36,887 bases of DNA from Chryseobacterium contaminans (GTDB taxonomy: Bacteria > Bacteroidota > Bacteroidia > Flavobacteriales > Weeksellaceae), in the NCBI RefSeq assembly GCF_001684955.1, contig NZ_MAYF01000190.1:1-36887 (forward strand). Reading direction: 5' to 3'. A program made the translations under genes and the position numbers. A model generated the notes under the pieces. That model did no database searches, was not told the origin of the DNA, and saw nothing but the letters and a program-made list of their open reading frames with translations. Below are positions 1 through 8,942 of the stretch, in pieces. Each line of letters begins with the position of its first letter. The stretch's first letter is position 1.

Positions 1-152
1 TTTTGGAGCAGTTTTTACTCTTATTTTAAATCTTTTCTGTGACTTGGTATTTTTACGCATATTTGTGAATATTTCGTAATTAAATATAGCCATTTTTCCG
101 ATTAAAACAAATACTTTTACGAAAAATTATATATTAAATTTTATTCAAAAAC

Positions 153-836
153 ATGACTGTGAAAACCATATTAATTTACGCACTGAAAATTCTGGGAGTC
201 ATTCTGGGAATTGTAATTGTTTACGTTCTTCTGGGATTACTAATTCCATTCATTCCGGTTTCTGCTAAAGATGACGGTGAGCCAAAAGATATTGCTATTT
301 ATATTTATACTAATGGTGTCCACACGGATATCGTAATGCCTGTAAAGAACGATATGAAGGATTGGAGCCTCATGATCCCTTTTGCAGATACAAAATCTAA
401 AAAGACAGATTATCAATATATCGGGATAGGATGGGGAGATAAAGGTTTTTATCTGGATACACCAACTTGGGCAGATCTGAAATTTTCAACAGCAGTAAAA
501 GCAGCTTTTTGGTTAAGTGATTCAGCCATGCATTGTACTTATTATTATGCAATGAAAGAAGGCGAAGATTGCAAAATGATCATGATCAGCAGAAGTCAGT
601 ATCAAAATTTAATCAAGTTTGTAGAAGATAAATTCGACAGAGATCAGAACGGAAAATTCATACTGATCCCTACCGATGCGGTATATGGTGATAATGATGC
701 GTTCTATGATGCCAGAGGAACTTATAGTTTTCTTTATACCTGTAACACATGGACAAATAACGCGCTGAAAGCTGCAGGACAGAAAGCTGCTCTCTGGACA
801 CCTTCAGATTTTGGGATTTTCCAGCATTATAAATAA
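153..836 (+). CDS. TIGR02117/DUF2459-like membrane-anchored protein
   Basis: Encodes 227 residues. One hydrophobic segment (about residues 7-33) near the N-terminus should anchor the protein in the inner membrane with the rest in the periplasm. The part after it, with the motif YTNGVHTDIVMP near residue 52 and conserved aromatic and glycine stretches (YIGIGWGDKGFY, CNTWTNNALKAAG), resembles the family annotated as TIGR02117 or DUF2459. That family was named from proteins near urease genes and has no established activity. No urease gene is seen here. A possible -7 box (TACTTTTA) lies at 112-119. The next gene follows 86 bases downstream on the same strand. Family call fairly sure; function unknown. 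Confidence 0.75.
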   Translation: MTVKTILIYALKILGVILGIVIVYVLLGLLIPFIPVSAKDDGEPKDIAIYIYTNGVHTDIVMPVKNDMKDWSLMIPFADTKSKKTDYQYIGIGWGDKGFYLDTPTWADLKFSTAVKAAFWLSDSAMHCTYYYAMKEGEDCKMIMISRSQYQNLIKFVEDKFDRDQNGKFILIPTDAVYGDNDAFYDARGTYSFLYTCNTWTNNALKAAGQKAALWTPSDFGIFQHYK

Positions 837-922
837 CTAAAACTTATTTCCCAGCCTTATCACAAATAGAAAAAATCAGCAAAGCCTGTTCTGATGCAGA
901 TATATAATTAAAAAGAAGTAAG

Positions 923-1375
923 ATGAAACATAAGCTTTTCCGTGAACAACAATTAAACTGTGATATAGAAACCGCCTGGAAATTCTTTTCCTCAGCCAAT
1001 AATCTTTCAGAAATTACACCGAAGGATATGGGATTTACGGTATTAACAAAAATGGAAGATGATGAAATTTATGAAGGCATGCTCATCGATTATTACGTTT
1101 CGCCATTATTCGGTATTAAAATGAAATGGCAGACCGAAATTACCCATGTGGATTTTCAGAAAAGCTTTGTAGATTTTCAAAAGAAAGGGCCCTATAAACT
1201 ATGGAACCATCATCATGAGTTCATCCCAAATGATGAAGGTGTTTTAATGAAAGATACAATAGATTATGAACTTCCCATGGGGTTCTTAGGAGAAATTGCC
1301 CATTCTTTATTTGTGAAAAAGAAACTGGAATACATCTTTGATTATCGTTTCAGAGTGTTGAGCAGGTTATTCTAA
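923..1375 (+). CDS. SRPBCC (START-like) family protein
   Basis: Encodes 150 residues with the layout of the SRPBCC helix-grip fold: an opening strand (FREQQLNCDIETAWKFFS), a helix with SANNLSEITP, central strands, and a long C-terminal helix (residues 120-150). Relatives are often labelled cell division inhibitor or ligand-binding protein, but the family only implies binding of a hydrophobic ligand in a deep cavity. There is no signal peptide, so it should be cytoplasmic. It starts 86 bases after the TIGR02117-like gene and could share its transcript. The ligand is unknown. Confidence 0.75.
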   Translation: MKHKLFREQQLNCDIETAWKFFSSANNLSEITPKDMGFTVLTKMEDDEIYEGMLIDYYVSPLFGIKMKWQTEITHVDFQKSFVDFQKKGPYKLWNHHHEFIPNDEGVLMKDTIDYELPMGFLGEIAHSLFVKKKLEYIFDYRFRVLSRLF

Positions 1376-1516
1376 AAATGCTCAGGGAGCTGTATTGTTT
1401 GTTAGCCGCCATTCTGATGAAGGCAGAATCTCATGAATCATCCAAAAAGCGTGATTTTATCAGCATTGTTTAAGTTTTTTTAACAGTTTAAGCATAATAA
1501 CTCCACCAAAATTTCT

Positions 1517-1524
1517 TATTTTTG
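1517..1524 (+). promoter_or_regulatory. Bacteroidetes-type -7 box before the small gene and efflux operon
   Basis: TATTTTTG fits the TAnnTTTG consensus and lies 42 bases before the start at 1567. No clear TTTG -33 element sits at the usual distance, so only the -7 box is supported. It may drive the small gene and the efflux genes behind it. Confidence 0.45.
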
Positions 1525-1566
1525 CAGCACTAATGTTTTTACTGAAACACTAAGTATTCTGTTGAC

Positions 1567-1899
1567 ATGGCAAGTCTGAGGTCATTTTTCTATTTCTATA
1601 TCCTACTGGTTTTTACCCTATTCAATTCGAATTGGGCAGAAAAATCATTGCAGAATATACCTCACATTCCCCATGTAAACAATATTCATCTGTTGGATGT
1701 TTACGAAGAAGCAGATATGAACACGCATGCTTTGCCTGCAGCTTCTAAAATCGTAAAACATTCACTTCGTAAAGATGAGCCTGCAGTAGGGAATTTCTCA
1801 GCAGCCTTAAAAACTGCTCCGAAAATCATACTTCCTGATATTGCAGTTTCCATTATCTGTGGAGTGAAATCCTTTCTCCATCTCCTCCAGTTGTATTAG
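1567..1899 (+). CDS. hypothetical small secreted or membrane protein upstream of the RND operon
   Basis: Encodes 110 residues that I do not recognise. The N-terminus (FFYFYILLVFTLFNSNWAE) looks like a signal peptide or membrane segment. The middle is polar and holds several His and Asp residues, and the last 25 residues are hydrophobic (IAVSIICGVKSFLHLLQLY). It lies 59 bases before the efflux adaptor gene on the same strand, behind a recognisable -7 box, so it is probably the first gene of the efflux transcript. It could be a small accessory protein of the pump or an unrelated leader gene. No function is claimed. Confidence 0.5.
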   Translation: MASLRSFFYFYILLVFTLFNSNWAEKSLQNIPHIPHVNNIHLLDVYEEADMNTHALPAASKIVKHSLRKDEPAVGNFSAALKTAPKIILPDIAVSIICGVKSFLHLLQLY

Positions 1900-1958
1900 T
1901 TTAAGTTATTGAATTTTAATTTATTTCAACGAAAATTTTATAACCTAAACATTCAAAA

Positions 1959-3047
1959 ATGTATTTTAAAAATGTAATAATTTGCAGCCTTGCAATATTA
2001 TTCGCAGTGTCATGCAATAAAGACAAGAAAAAAGATAATCAAAAAGAAAAAGAAGTTCCCGTGCTGGAAATCAAGGAAAAAGATACCTTGGTAAGCAATC
2101 AGTTTGTGACGGATATTCAGGCCAAGAAAAACGTAGAGATGCGTTCCAGGATTGGAGGAATTATTCAGCATATTTATGTGAATGAAGGACAGTTTGTTCA
2201 TCAGGGACAGCCTTTATTCAAAATCAATGATGCTGAGTTACAAATGGAGCTTTTAAAGGCCAATGCCGCTTTGAAACAGGCTCAGGCAGATGTCCGGATC
2301 GCTGAAGTAGAACTGAAGCAGATCCAGAGCCTTCATGCTAAAAAATTTGTGGCCAATAATGAATTGGAAATGGTAAAGGCAAAACTTTCATCTGCCCAGG
2401 CTAAATATGCTTTTGCAGATGCAGAAAGAAGAGCTGTACTTCAAAAGATCAGTTTTACAAAAATTACGGCTCCTTTTGATGGAGTCATAGACGTTATTCC
2501 GCATAAAGACGGAAGTCTGGTGGAAAATGGAACTTTATTGACGACTTTATCCCAGCTCAATGAAGTGTATGCTTATTTTTCAATCCCGGAAAACCTGTAT
2601 TTTGAACTTTTGGCCAATGATAAGATAGGAAATCATCAAAAGATTGAATTAACCCTTCCAAACGGGGTAAATTACCAGTTTAATGGAGCTTTAAAGACGG
2701 CTGAAGGGGAAATTGACAGAACTACAGGATCTATCCGTTATAAAGCCCTTTTCCCGAACCCGGATCGTCTGATTAAACACGGTACCTCAGGAAAGCTTAT
2801 CATTTCCGAAAATCAGGATAACGCTATTCTTATTCCGCAGAAATCTACTTTCTCCATTCAGGATAAAACCTATGTTTTTGTAGTAGATAAGCAGAATAAA
2901 GTGAAAATGACAAACATCAAGATCGGAACTACTCTAAGGGATTCCTATATGGTGGAAAGCGGTCTTAAAAAAGGAGATTTAATCATTTATGAAGGTACCC
3001 AGTCCTTAAAGGATGGTGATATCATTAAAATCAAAAAGAAGTATTAA
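1959..3047 (+). CDS. RND efflux periplasmic adaptor (membrane fusion protein), lipoprotein
   Basis: Encodes 362 residues. A lipoprotein signal ends in the lipobox AVSC (Cys19), followed by a Lys-rich stretch. Then come the usual HlyD/AcrA parts: a lipoyl half (GGIIQHIYVNEGQFVHQGQPLF, about residues 67-88, quoted in two halves in the family as the biotinyl-lipoyl motif), an alpha-helical hairpin (about 95-155), the second lipoyl half (FTKITAPFDGVI), and beta-barrel and membrane-proximal domains to the end. The protein joins the inner-membrane pump to the outer-membrane channel in the periplasm. The pump gene starts 28 bases downstream. Length is normal for the family. Substrates cannot be read from sequence. 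Confidence 0.93.
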   Translation: MYFKNVIICSLAILFAVSCNKDKKKDNQKEKEVPVLEIKEKDTLVSNQFVTDIQAKKNVEMRSRIGGIIQHIYVNEGQFVHQGQPLFKINDAELQMELLKANAALKQAQADVRIAEVELKQIQSLHAKKFVANNELEMVKAKLSSAQAKYAFADAERRAVLQKISFTKITAPFDGVIDVIPHKDGSLVENGTLLTTLSQLNEVYAYFSIPENLYFELLANDKIGNHQKIELTLPNGVNYQFNGALKTAEGEIDRTTGSIRYKALFPNPDRLIKHGTSGKLIISENQDNAILIPQKSTFSIQDKTYVFVVDKQNKVKMTNIKIGTTLRDSYMVESGLKKGDLIIYEGTQSLKDGDIIKIKKKY

Positions 3048-3075
3048 CCTTTCATAATCTTTAAATCAACTTATT

Positions 3076-6000
3076 ATGGTAGAGATGTTTATAAGACGAA
3101 AGGTTCTTTCGTTGGTTATTTCCATATTGTTTGTATTGCTGGGAATTATGGCGTTATTAAAGATGCCGATTACCCAGTTTCCGGATATTGTACCACCTTC
3201 AGTAACAGTAACAGCTAAATATACGGGTGCTAATGCCGAAGTATCAGCCAATGCGGTTGCCCTTCCGCTAGAGAGAGCCATTAACGGAGTACCGGGAATG
3301 ACGTATATGTCAACAGTAACTTCCAATGACGGGCTTACTCTGATCCAGGTTTTCTTTGAAGTGGGAACCGATCCGGATGTCGCGGCAGTAAATGTTCAGA
3401 ACAGGGTTACTACAATCCTTGATGAGCTTCCGGAAGAAGTAATCCGAGCCGGAGTAACTACTGAAAAGGAGGTGAACAGTATGCTGATGTACCTCAACAT
3501 TACAAGTACAGATCCAAGTCAGGATGAGCAGTTCATTTATAACTTTACAGACATTAACGTTCTTCAGGAACTGAAACGTATTGATGGAGTAGGACGTGCT
3601 GAGATCATGGGGCAGAAAGAATACTCGATGAGAGTATGGCTTGATCCCCAGAAGATGGCTGCCTATAATATTTCAGCAGATGAAGTGATTACTTCGTTGC
3701 AGAAACAGAATATTTCGGCAGCACCGGGAAAAGTGGGGGAAACCTCTGGGAAAACTTCCAGCCAGCTTCAATATGTGATCAAATATAAAGGGAAATTTTT
3801 TGAGCCTAAGCAGTATGAAGAAGTTCCGATCAGATCTGATGTAGACGGAACGATCCTGAAGCTTAAAGATATTGCTAAAGTGGAATTCGGAGCGATGAAT
3901 TACGGAATGGTTTCCAAAACAGACGGAAGACCTTCTGCATCCATTATGATGAAACAGCGTCCGGGTTCCAATGCCTCTGAAGTAATTGAAAGCGTAAAAG
4001 CTAAAATGGAAGAATTAAAAGTCACTTCTTTTCCTCCCGGAATGGAATACAATATGGCTTACGATGTTTCCAGATTCCTTGATGCTTCTATCAGTGCGGT
4101 GTTAACTACTCTTATCGAAGCCTTTATTCTGGTAGGAATTGTTGTATTTATCTTCCTTCAGGACTGGCGTTCTACGTTGATTCCTGTATTGGCAGTTCCG
4201 GTAGCATTGGTGGGAACCTTTGCATTTATGAATATGCTGGATTTCTCAGTAAACCTATTGACCTTATTTGCTTTGGTACTGGCCATTGGAATTGTGGTGG
4301 ATAATGCCATTGTCGTCGTTGAAGCCGTCCACGTAAAAATGGAAGAAGGAATGAATGCAATGGATGCTACTATCAGTGCAACAAAAGAAATTGCAGGAGC
4401 AGTAGTAGCGATTACCATCGTAATGTCTGCTGTATTTATTCCTGTAGCGTTTCTGGATGGCCCGGTGGGTGTATTTTACCGTCAGTTTTCATTAACACTG
4501 GCCATCAGTATTGTGATTTCTGGGGTGAATGCATTGACGCTTACTCCGGCATTATGTGCTATTATTTTAAAACCTCACGATCACAATAAAAAGAAAACCA
4601 TTATTGACAGGGCTTTCCAAAGTTTCAATACAGGTTTTGAAAGATTGACGAATGGCTATGTAAGTATTTTATCAAAATTTGCAACGAGAACTATCGTTAC
4701 TTTTGGATTACTGTTTCTGTTTATCGGATTAACTTTTGTAACGAGTAAGTTCCTTCCAACCGGATTTATTCCAATGGAAGACCAGGGAATGGTATATGTA
4801 AGCGTAACCACTCCTCAGGGGGCAACCGTAGAAAGAACAGAAAAGGTATTGGATGAAGTAACGGTAATTGCCAAGAAAATAAACGGAGTTGAAAACGTAA
4901 CAACTTTGGCAGGATACAGTATTGTAACGGAAATCGCAGGTTCATCCTACGGAATGGCAATGATTAACCTTAAAGACTGGAAGGAAAGATCTATATCAGT
5001 GAACGAGCTGATTACAGAGCTTTCAGAGAAGACAAAAGGAATTGCTGATGCCCAGATTGAGATCTTTGCTCCGCCAACAGTTCCGGGATTCGGAAATACC
5101 AGTGGTTTTGAATTGCGTTTGCTGGACAGAACCGGAGGAACCATCGAAAATACCGATAAGATCACCAAAGATTTTGTCAAAAAGTTGAATGAAGCTCCTG
5201 AGTTACAAAACAACTTTACCAGCTTTGATGCTACTTTCCCGCAATACATGATTAATGTAGATTATGATATGGCTGCGAAAAAAGGAATATCTGTAGACAA
5301 TGCGATGTCTACATTACAAACCATGCTGGGATCATATTATGCCACCAATTTTATCCGTTTCAGCCAGATGTATAAAGTGATGGTTCAGGCAAGCCCGGAA
5401 CATAGAGATACTCCGGAAAGTATCCTGAATTTATACCTGAAAAATGATAAAGGAGAAATGGTTCCTTTTTCAACATTTATCACCATTGAAAAAGTATATG
5501 GACCTGAAGTATTAACAAGGTACAATATGTATATGTCAGCCATGATTAATGGGGAACCTGCAGATGGATACAGCTCCGGTGATGCTATTGCAGCTGTTGA
5601 ACGTGTAGCCAAAGAAACCCTTCCAAGAGGTTTCGATATTGAATGGTCCGGGATGACAAGAGAAGAGATCTTATCAGGAAATCAGACCGTATATATCTTC
5701 CTGATCTGTTTGTTGTTCGTATATCTTTTATTAGCCGCTCAATACGAGAGTTTCCTTCTTCCGATGCCTGTATTGTTAAGCCTTCCTACGGGAATCTTCG
5801 GTTCTTATATCGCATTGGTAATGGCAGGATTGGATAATAATATTTATGCACAGGTAGCTCTGGTGATGCTAATCGGGCTTTTAGCAAAAAATGCCATTTT
5901 GATTGTAGAGTTTGCCGTAGCCAGAAACAAACAAGGATATGATATTATTCCGGCAGCTATTGAAGGGGCAAGACAGCGTCTTAGACCTATCCTGATGACT

Positions 6001-6198
6001 TCCTTTGCCTTTGTGGCCGGATTGATTCCGCTGTGTATTGCATCGGGAGCCGGAGCTATCGGTAACCGTTCTATTGGTACGGCAGCGGCAGGAGGAATGC
6101 TGATAGGAACGATTTTCGGATTGGTAGTGATTCCGGGGTTGTATATATTCTTTGCAAAACTTGAAAATAAGAAGAAAGATGAAAAGAGTAAATCATAA
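3076..6198 (+). CDS. RND efflux pump, inner-membrane permease (HAE1/AcrB type)
   Basis: Encodes 1040 residues, the normal length for AcrB-like pumps. The first membrane helix (about residues 8-28) is followed by a large periplasmic loop with porter subdomains starting PDIVPPSVTVTA. The TM4 proton-relay stretch reads GIVVDNAIVVVEAV, and the TM10 partner lysine lies in GLLAKNAILIVEFA. The second periplasmic loop follows the fold-repeat pattern. E. coli AcrB has a double Asp in TM4; here the second position is Asn, a variant I note without claiming loss of function. It works as a trimer exporting drugs, detergents or other amphiphiles using the proton gradient. The channel gene overlaps its 3' end. 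Confidence 0.95.
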   Translation: MVEMFIRRKVLSLVISILFVLLGIMALLKMPITQFPDIVPPSVTVTAKYTGANAEVSANAVALPLERAINGVPGMTYMSTVTSNDGLTLIQVFFEVGTDPDVAAVNVQNRVTTILDELPEEVIRAGVTTEKEVNSMLMYLNITSTDPSQDEQFIYNFTDINVLQELKRIDGVGRAEIMGQKEYSMRVWLDPQKMAAYNISADEVITSLQKQNISAAPGKVGETSGKTSSQLQYVIKYKGKFFEPKQYEEVPIRSDVDGTILKLKDIAKVEFGAMNYGMVSKTDGRPSASIMMKQRPGSNASEVIESVKAKMEELKVTSFPPGMEYNMAYDVSRFLDASISAVLTTLIEAFILVGIVVFIFLQDWRSTLIPVLAVPVALVGTFAFMNMLDFSVNLLTLFALVLAIGIVVDNAIVVVEAVHVKMEEGMNAMDATISATKEIAGAVVAITIVMSAVFIPVAFLDGPVGVFYRQFSLTLAISIVISGVNALTLTPALCAIILKPHDHNKKKTIIDRAFQSFNTGFERLTNGYVSILSKFATRTIVTFGLLFLFIGLTFVTSKFLPTGFIPMEDQGMVYVSVTTPQGATVERTEKVLDEVTVIAKKINGVENVTTLAGYSIVTEIAGSSYGMAMINLKDWKERSISVNELITELSEKTKGIADAQIEIFAPPTVPGFGNTSGFELRLLDRTGGTIENTDKITKDFVKKLNEAPELQNNFTSFDATFPQYMINVDYDMAAKKGISVDNAMSTLQTMLGSYYATNFIRFSQMYKVMVQASPEHRDTPESILNLYLKNDKGEMVPFSTFITIEKVYGPEVLTRYNMYMSAMINGEPADGYSSGDAIAAVERVAKETLPRGFDIEWSGMTREEILSGNQTVYIFLICLLFVYLLLAAQYESFLLPMPVLLSLPTGIFGSYIALVMAGLDNNIYAQVALVMLIGLLAKNAILIVEFAVARNKQGYDIIPAAIEGARQRLRPILMTSFAFVAGLIPLCIASGAGAIGNRSIGTAAAGGMLIGTIFGLVVIPGLYIFFAKLENKKKDEKSKS

Positions 6199-7621
6199 AC
6201 ATATATTGTATGGGATAGCTGCCTTAAGCTTAGTTTCTTGTGCTGTTCCAAAAGTTGCCGATATTAAAAAAGCGCAGACACTTCCGGAAATGCCTGCTAA
6301 AACGGCCAGTTCAGAAGAATTTCAGCAATTAAACCTGAAAGCTTATTTTACCGATGCTCATTTATTGGAGCTTTTTGATAAAGTAGTACAGGCTAATCCT
6401 GATTTTCAGATTGCCCAGCAAAGAGTGGAAATCGCCAACAGCTTTTTGCAAAGATCGAAAATGGATCTTTTACCTTCCCTTGAAGTAGGAGCAGAAGTTA
6501 CAGGAAACCGCTACGGAAAATATACAATGGAAGGAGTGGGGAATTATGACACCAATCTTTCTCCCAATATAACAGAAGAGCAGAAGATTAACCGTGATTT
6601 TACACCCAACTATTGGCTCGGAGCAAGAAGCAGCTGGGAGATTGATGCCTGGGGAAAACTGAAAAATAAAAAAATTGCGGCTCAAAAGAAATACCTTGCC
6701 TCTACAGAGGGATTGCGATTGCTTCAGGTAGAACTTTTCACGGATATTGCCAATCTATACTATCAATTAGTGGCTTTAGACAACCGCCTTGCCATTTATC
6801 AGAAGAACTATAATCTTCAGCAGAGAGCTTTTGAAATTGTTTTGGCTCAGCGTGAAGTGGGCAAGGCTACAGAACTTGCAGTACAACAGTTCAAAGCTCA
6901 GAATAACAACTGGCTGGCAGAAATAGAACATATTAAAGTAGAGATTGTAACCGTTGAACAGGCTATTACCACTTTAACAGGAAGCTATGGCGGAGAAGTA
7001 AAACGTGGTAAAACACTGATGCCAACCAATATGGATGTTTTAAATAAAACCATCAATGTAGAAGCGGTTATTCATGCAAGACCGGATGTAGCAGCCAATT
7101 ATTATGTATTGGAGGCTTCCCAGGCAGATGCGAAGGCGGCAAGAGCAGCTTTTTATCCTAAAATTGATCTTGGAGCCGGAATCGGGATGAATTCTTTCTC
7201 TGTAGAAACACTTTTCAAACCAAGTTCATTGGCAGGACAGCTGTTAGGTGGTTTAATGGTTCCTGTTTTTAATAAAGGTCAGTTAAAGTATGAGTTTAAA
7301 GTAGCCAGCAAAGAACAGGAGATCGCTTTTTTAAATTATCAGAAGAGTATTACCACAGCATTCAATGAGCTTCAGTCTATTTTGAAACAGACAAGAATTT
7401 ACGAAAGGGTTTTAAAATTGAAATCAGAAGAAGTAGGCTTTCTGGACCGTGGGGTTGAAGTTTCCAATGATCTGTACGTTACAGGATATGCCAATTATTT
7501 TGAGCTGATTAACTCCCAGAAAAGTAAGCTGACGGCTGAACTTGATCTGTTACAGTTCCAGCACCAGAATACCAGAAATAATGTTCTGTTGTTTAAAGCT
7601 TTAGGAGGAAACCTGAACTAG
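6179..7621 (+). CDS. TolC-family outer-membrane efflux channel, lipoprotein (OprM/NodT type)
   Basis: Encodes 480 residues from the ATG at 6179. I chose this start over an in-frame ATG at 6152 because it gives a proper lipoprotein signal (MKRVNHKHILYGIAALSLVSC, Cys21). It overlaps the end of the pump gene by 20 bases, a sign of translational coupling. Two TolC/OEP repeats follow, with the coiled-coil stretches of the periplasmic tunnel and typical motifs such as ARSSWEIDAWGKLKNKK in the first and VIHARPDVAANYYVLEAS in the second. Together with the two genes before it this makes a complete tripartite pump across both membranes. Confidence 0.93.
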   Translation: MKRVNHKHILYGIAALSLVSCAVPKVADIKKAQTLPEMPAKTASSEEFQQLNLKAYFTDAHLLELFDKVVQANPDFQIAQQRVEIANSFLQRSKMDLLPSLEVGAEVTGNRYGKYTMEGVGNYDTNLSPNITEEQKINRDFTPNYWLGARSSWEIDAWGKLKNKKIAAQKKYLASTEGLRLLQVELFTDIANLYYQLVALDNRLAIYQKNYNLQQRAFEIVLAQREVGKATELAVQQFKAQNNNWLAEIEHIKVEIVTVEQAITTLTGSYGGEVKRGKTLMPTNMDVLNKTINVEAVIHARPDVAANYYVLEASQADAKAARAAFYPKIDLGAGIGMNSFSVETLFKPSSLAGQLLGGLMVPVFNKGQLKYEFKVASKEQEIAFLNYQKSITTAFNELQSILKQTRIYERVLKLKSEEVGFLDRGVEVSNDLYVTGYANYFELINSQKSKLTAELDLLQFQHQNTRNNVLLFKALGGNLN

Positions 7622-7677
7622 AAATAATTATTTTTTCGGTTTTGTAAACCGGTCATTTTTATTTTTACGACGAAGAA

Positions 7678-7718
7678 AGAAGTTGTCTCACTGCGAGGCA
7701 GCTTCTTTTGATTTTTGT
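7678..7718 (+). terminator. intrinsic terminator after the efflux operon
   Basis: An imperfect hairpin (AGAAGTTGTCTC pairing with GAGGCAGCTTCT around the loop ACTGC) is followed by a T-rich stretch, 57 bases after the channel gene stop. Confidence 0.65.
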
Positions 7719-7730
7719 GATGATTGGTAT

Positions 7731-7763
7731 AAAAAAAGACCATCTTTAAGAGGGTCTTTTTCT
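7731..7763 (-). terminator. terminator hairpin between convergent efflux and cold-shock genes
   Basis: AAAAAGACC (7733-7741) pairs with GGTCTTTTT (7753-7761). Runs of A and T on both sides let it act in either direction. It lies 48 bases beyond the stop of the minus-strand cold-shock gene. A weaker hairpin (TCTGC with GCAGA, 7782-7799) lies nearer that stop. Confidence 0.6.
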
Positions 7764-7810
7764 GTATCATTTAAAAACATATCTGCTGTATAAGGCAGAA
7801 TGCATTGATT

Positions 7811-8239
7811 TTATTTAACAATCTGGATTTCAACTGCAGAAAACCCTTTTGGAGATTTTTCCTTTTCAAAAGAAACTTTGTTTCCTTTTTTTACCGGTTC
7901 TACACAGTTATTATTGTGGAAGAAGATATTTTCTTTAGAGTTATCTTCAGTAATGAAACCATATCCTTTTTCACTAAGGAAAGTAACAATTCCCGTTTTT
8001 CTTGGATCTTCTTCAATAATAGGAGCAGCCCCCAATTGAATATCATCAAGATTTACTTCCTGTCTTTGTTCTGGTGGAGTAGAAGTTAATCTTCCGAATT
8101 CATCTACATACATGAAGACATCCTCCATGTCCTTACCTTTGTTGTTGTTCGTTTTACGTTCTTCGCGTCTTAGCGCTTTTTCTTTTTGCTTTTGAATTTT
8201 TTTCTTGAAATTTTCCTTTTTAGAAAAAGAATCTGCCAT
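7811..8239 (-). CDS. cold-shock-domain protein with basic N-terminal extension
   Basis: Encodes 142 residues. The C-terminal 61 residues (82-142) are a cold-shock domain with both nucleic-acid-binding motifs visible: KGYGFIT (RNP1, 91-97) and IFFHNN (RNP2, 105-110). Residues 5-35 form a very Lys/Arg-rich, probably helical extension, joined by an acidic linker (38-80). Stand-alone CspA proteins are about 65-70 residues, so this is twice as long. It likely binds single-stranded RNA or DNA and may act as an RNA chaperone; the basic arm could add affinity for RNA or ribosomes (inference). It is a single gene converging on the efflux operon. Confidence 0.88.
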   Translation of the reverse strand: MADSFSKKENFKKKIQKQKEKALRREERKTNNNKGKDMEDVFMYVDEFGRLTSTPPEQRQEVNLDDIQLGAAPIIEEDPRKTGIVTFLSEKGYGFITEDNSKENIFFHNNNCVEPVKKGNKVSFEKEKSPKGFSAVEIQIVK

Positions 8240-8942
8240 AAATTATTTTTAGTATTTAGTTTCTATAAATTGTATTGTTCACTCTGGTCTGCCTTAGACC
8301 TTAAAGCCCGTCGATGTTTCCTGTTCTGGGTTTCCTAATCATACAGAGCTTTAAAATTCCGACAAGTATTGTTCTGGGTAGAAGAATAAAAGTTAAAAAT
8401 ATGGCTGCTCAAAAAGCAAAGACTGAATACGTATATTCTGAGTCGTTACAGAAAACAAAGTAGTGACTTTGGTTAATAATATGCAAATATACAATAATAA
8501 AATGAATAAAACTGTTTTTAAATGATTGATTATCAGAAATGGTTTTTGTCAAACCCAATCTATATGTTCTTACTTACAGAGGAATAAAGCAGTATCGAAT
8601 TATTTTTACAAAAAATCCCCAGTAAGCTGAGGATTAAAAAAAAATATATTAAGAATGAAATGGTGTGTGTTAATACGGGTGGGAAAGCATCAAATGCTAT
8701 GCCTAAAATTCACTTAAGCTGGAAAAGTTAAGCATGTGTTTAATATAATAAACAGGATATAAACTCTATCTGTCTGGTAGATAATAGGATATTGACATAA
8801 ATATGTTTATATAAATTTTAAATATTTTTTAGCTCAAATAAGATCTCATTTGAAACTTAAGATAAATTCCCGAAAATTTCACCATGTTGGGACCATTTTT
8901 ATTATCCATCTTTGCTTCATCAACAATTAAAAATTTAAAAAA
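8240..8942. other. 703-base intergenic region with possible cold-shock leader
   Basis: No convincing gene is seen. The part next to the cold-shock gene would be its 5' leader on the minus strand; it holds a small hairpin (GGTCT 8286-8290 with AGACC 8296-8300) and a possible 13-codon open frame (MIRKPRTGNIDGL). A second hairpin at about 8608-8630 (AATCCCCAG with CTGAGGATT) is followed by T-rich sequence when read on the minus strand and looks like a terminator, but I found no gene ending there. The rest is AT-rich and precedes the SDR gene. Confidence 0.5.

Noticed and set aside
5844..6251. 135-codon frame antisense to the pump gene
   Set aside because: It lies fully within coding sequence on the other strand and has no recognisable protein character.
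8401..8463. 20-codon plus-strand frame starting MAAQKAKTEY
   Set aside because: Too short, no conserved features, and it runs antisense to the cold-shock leader.
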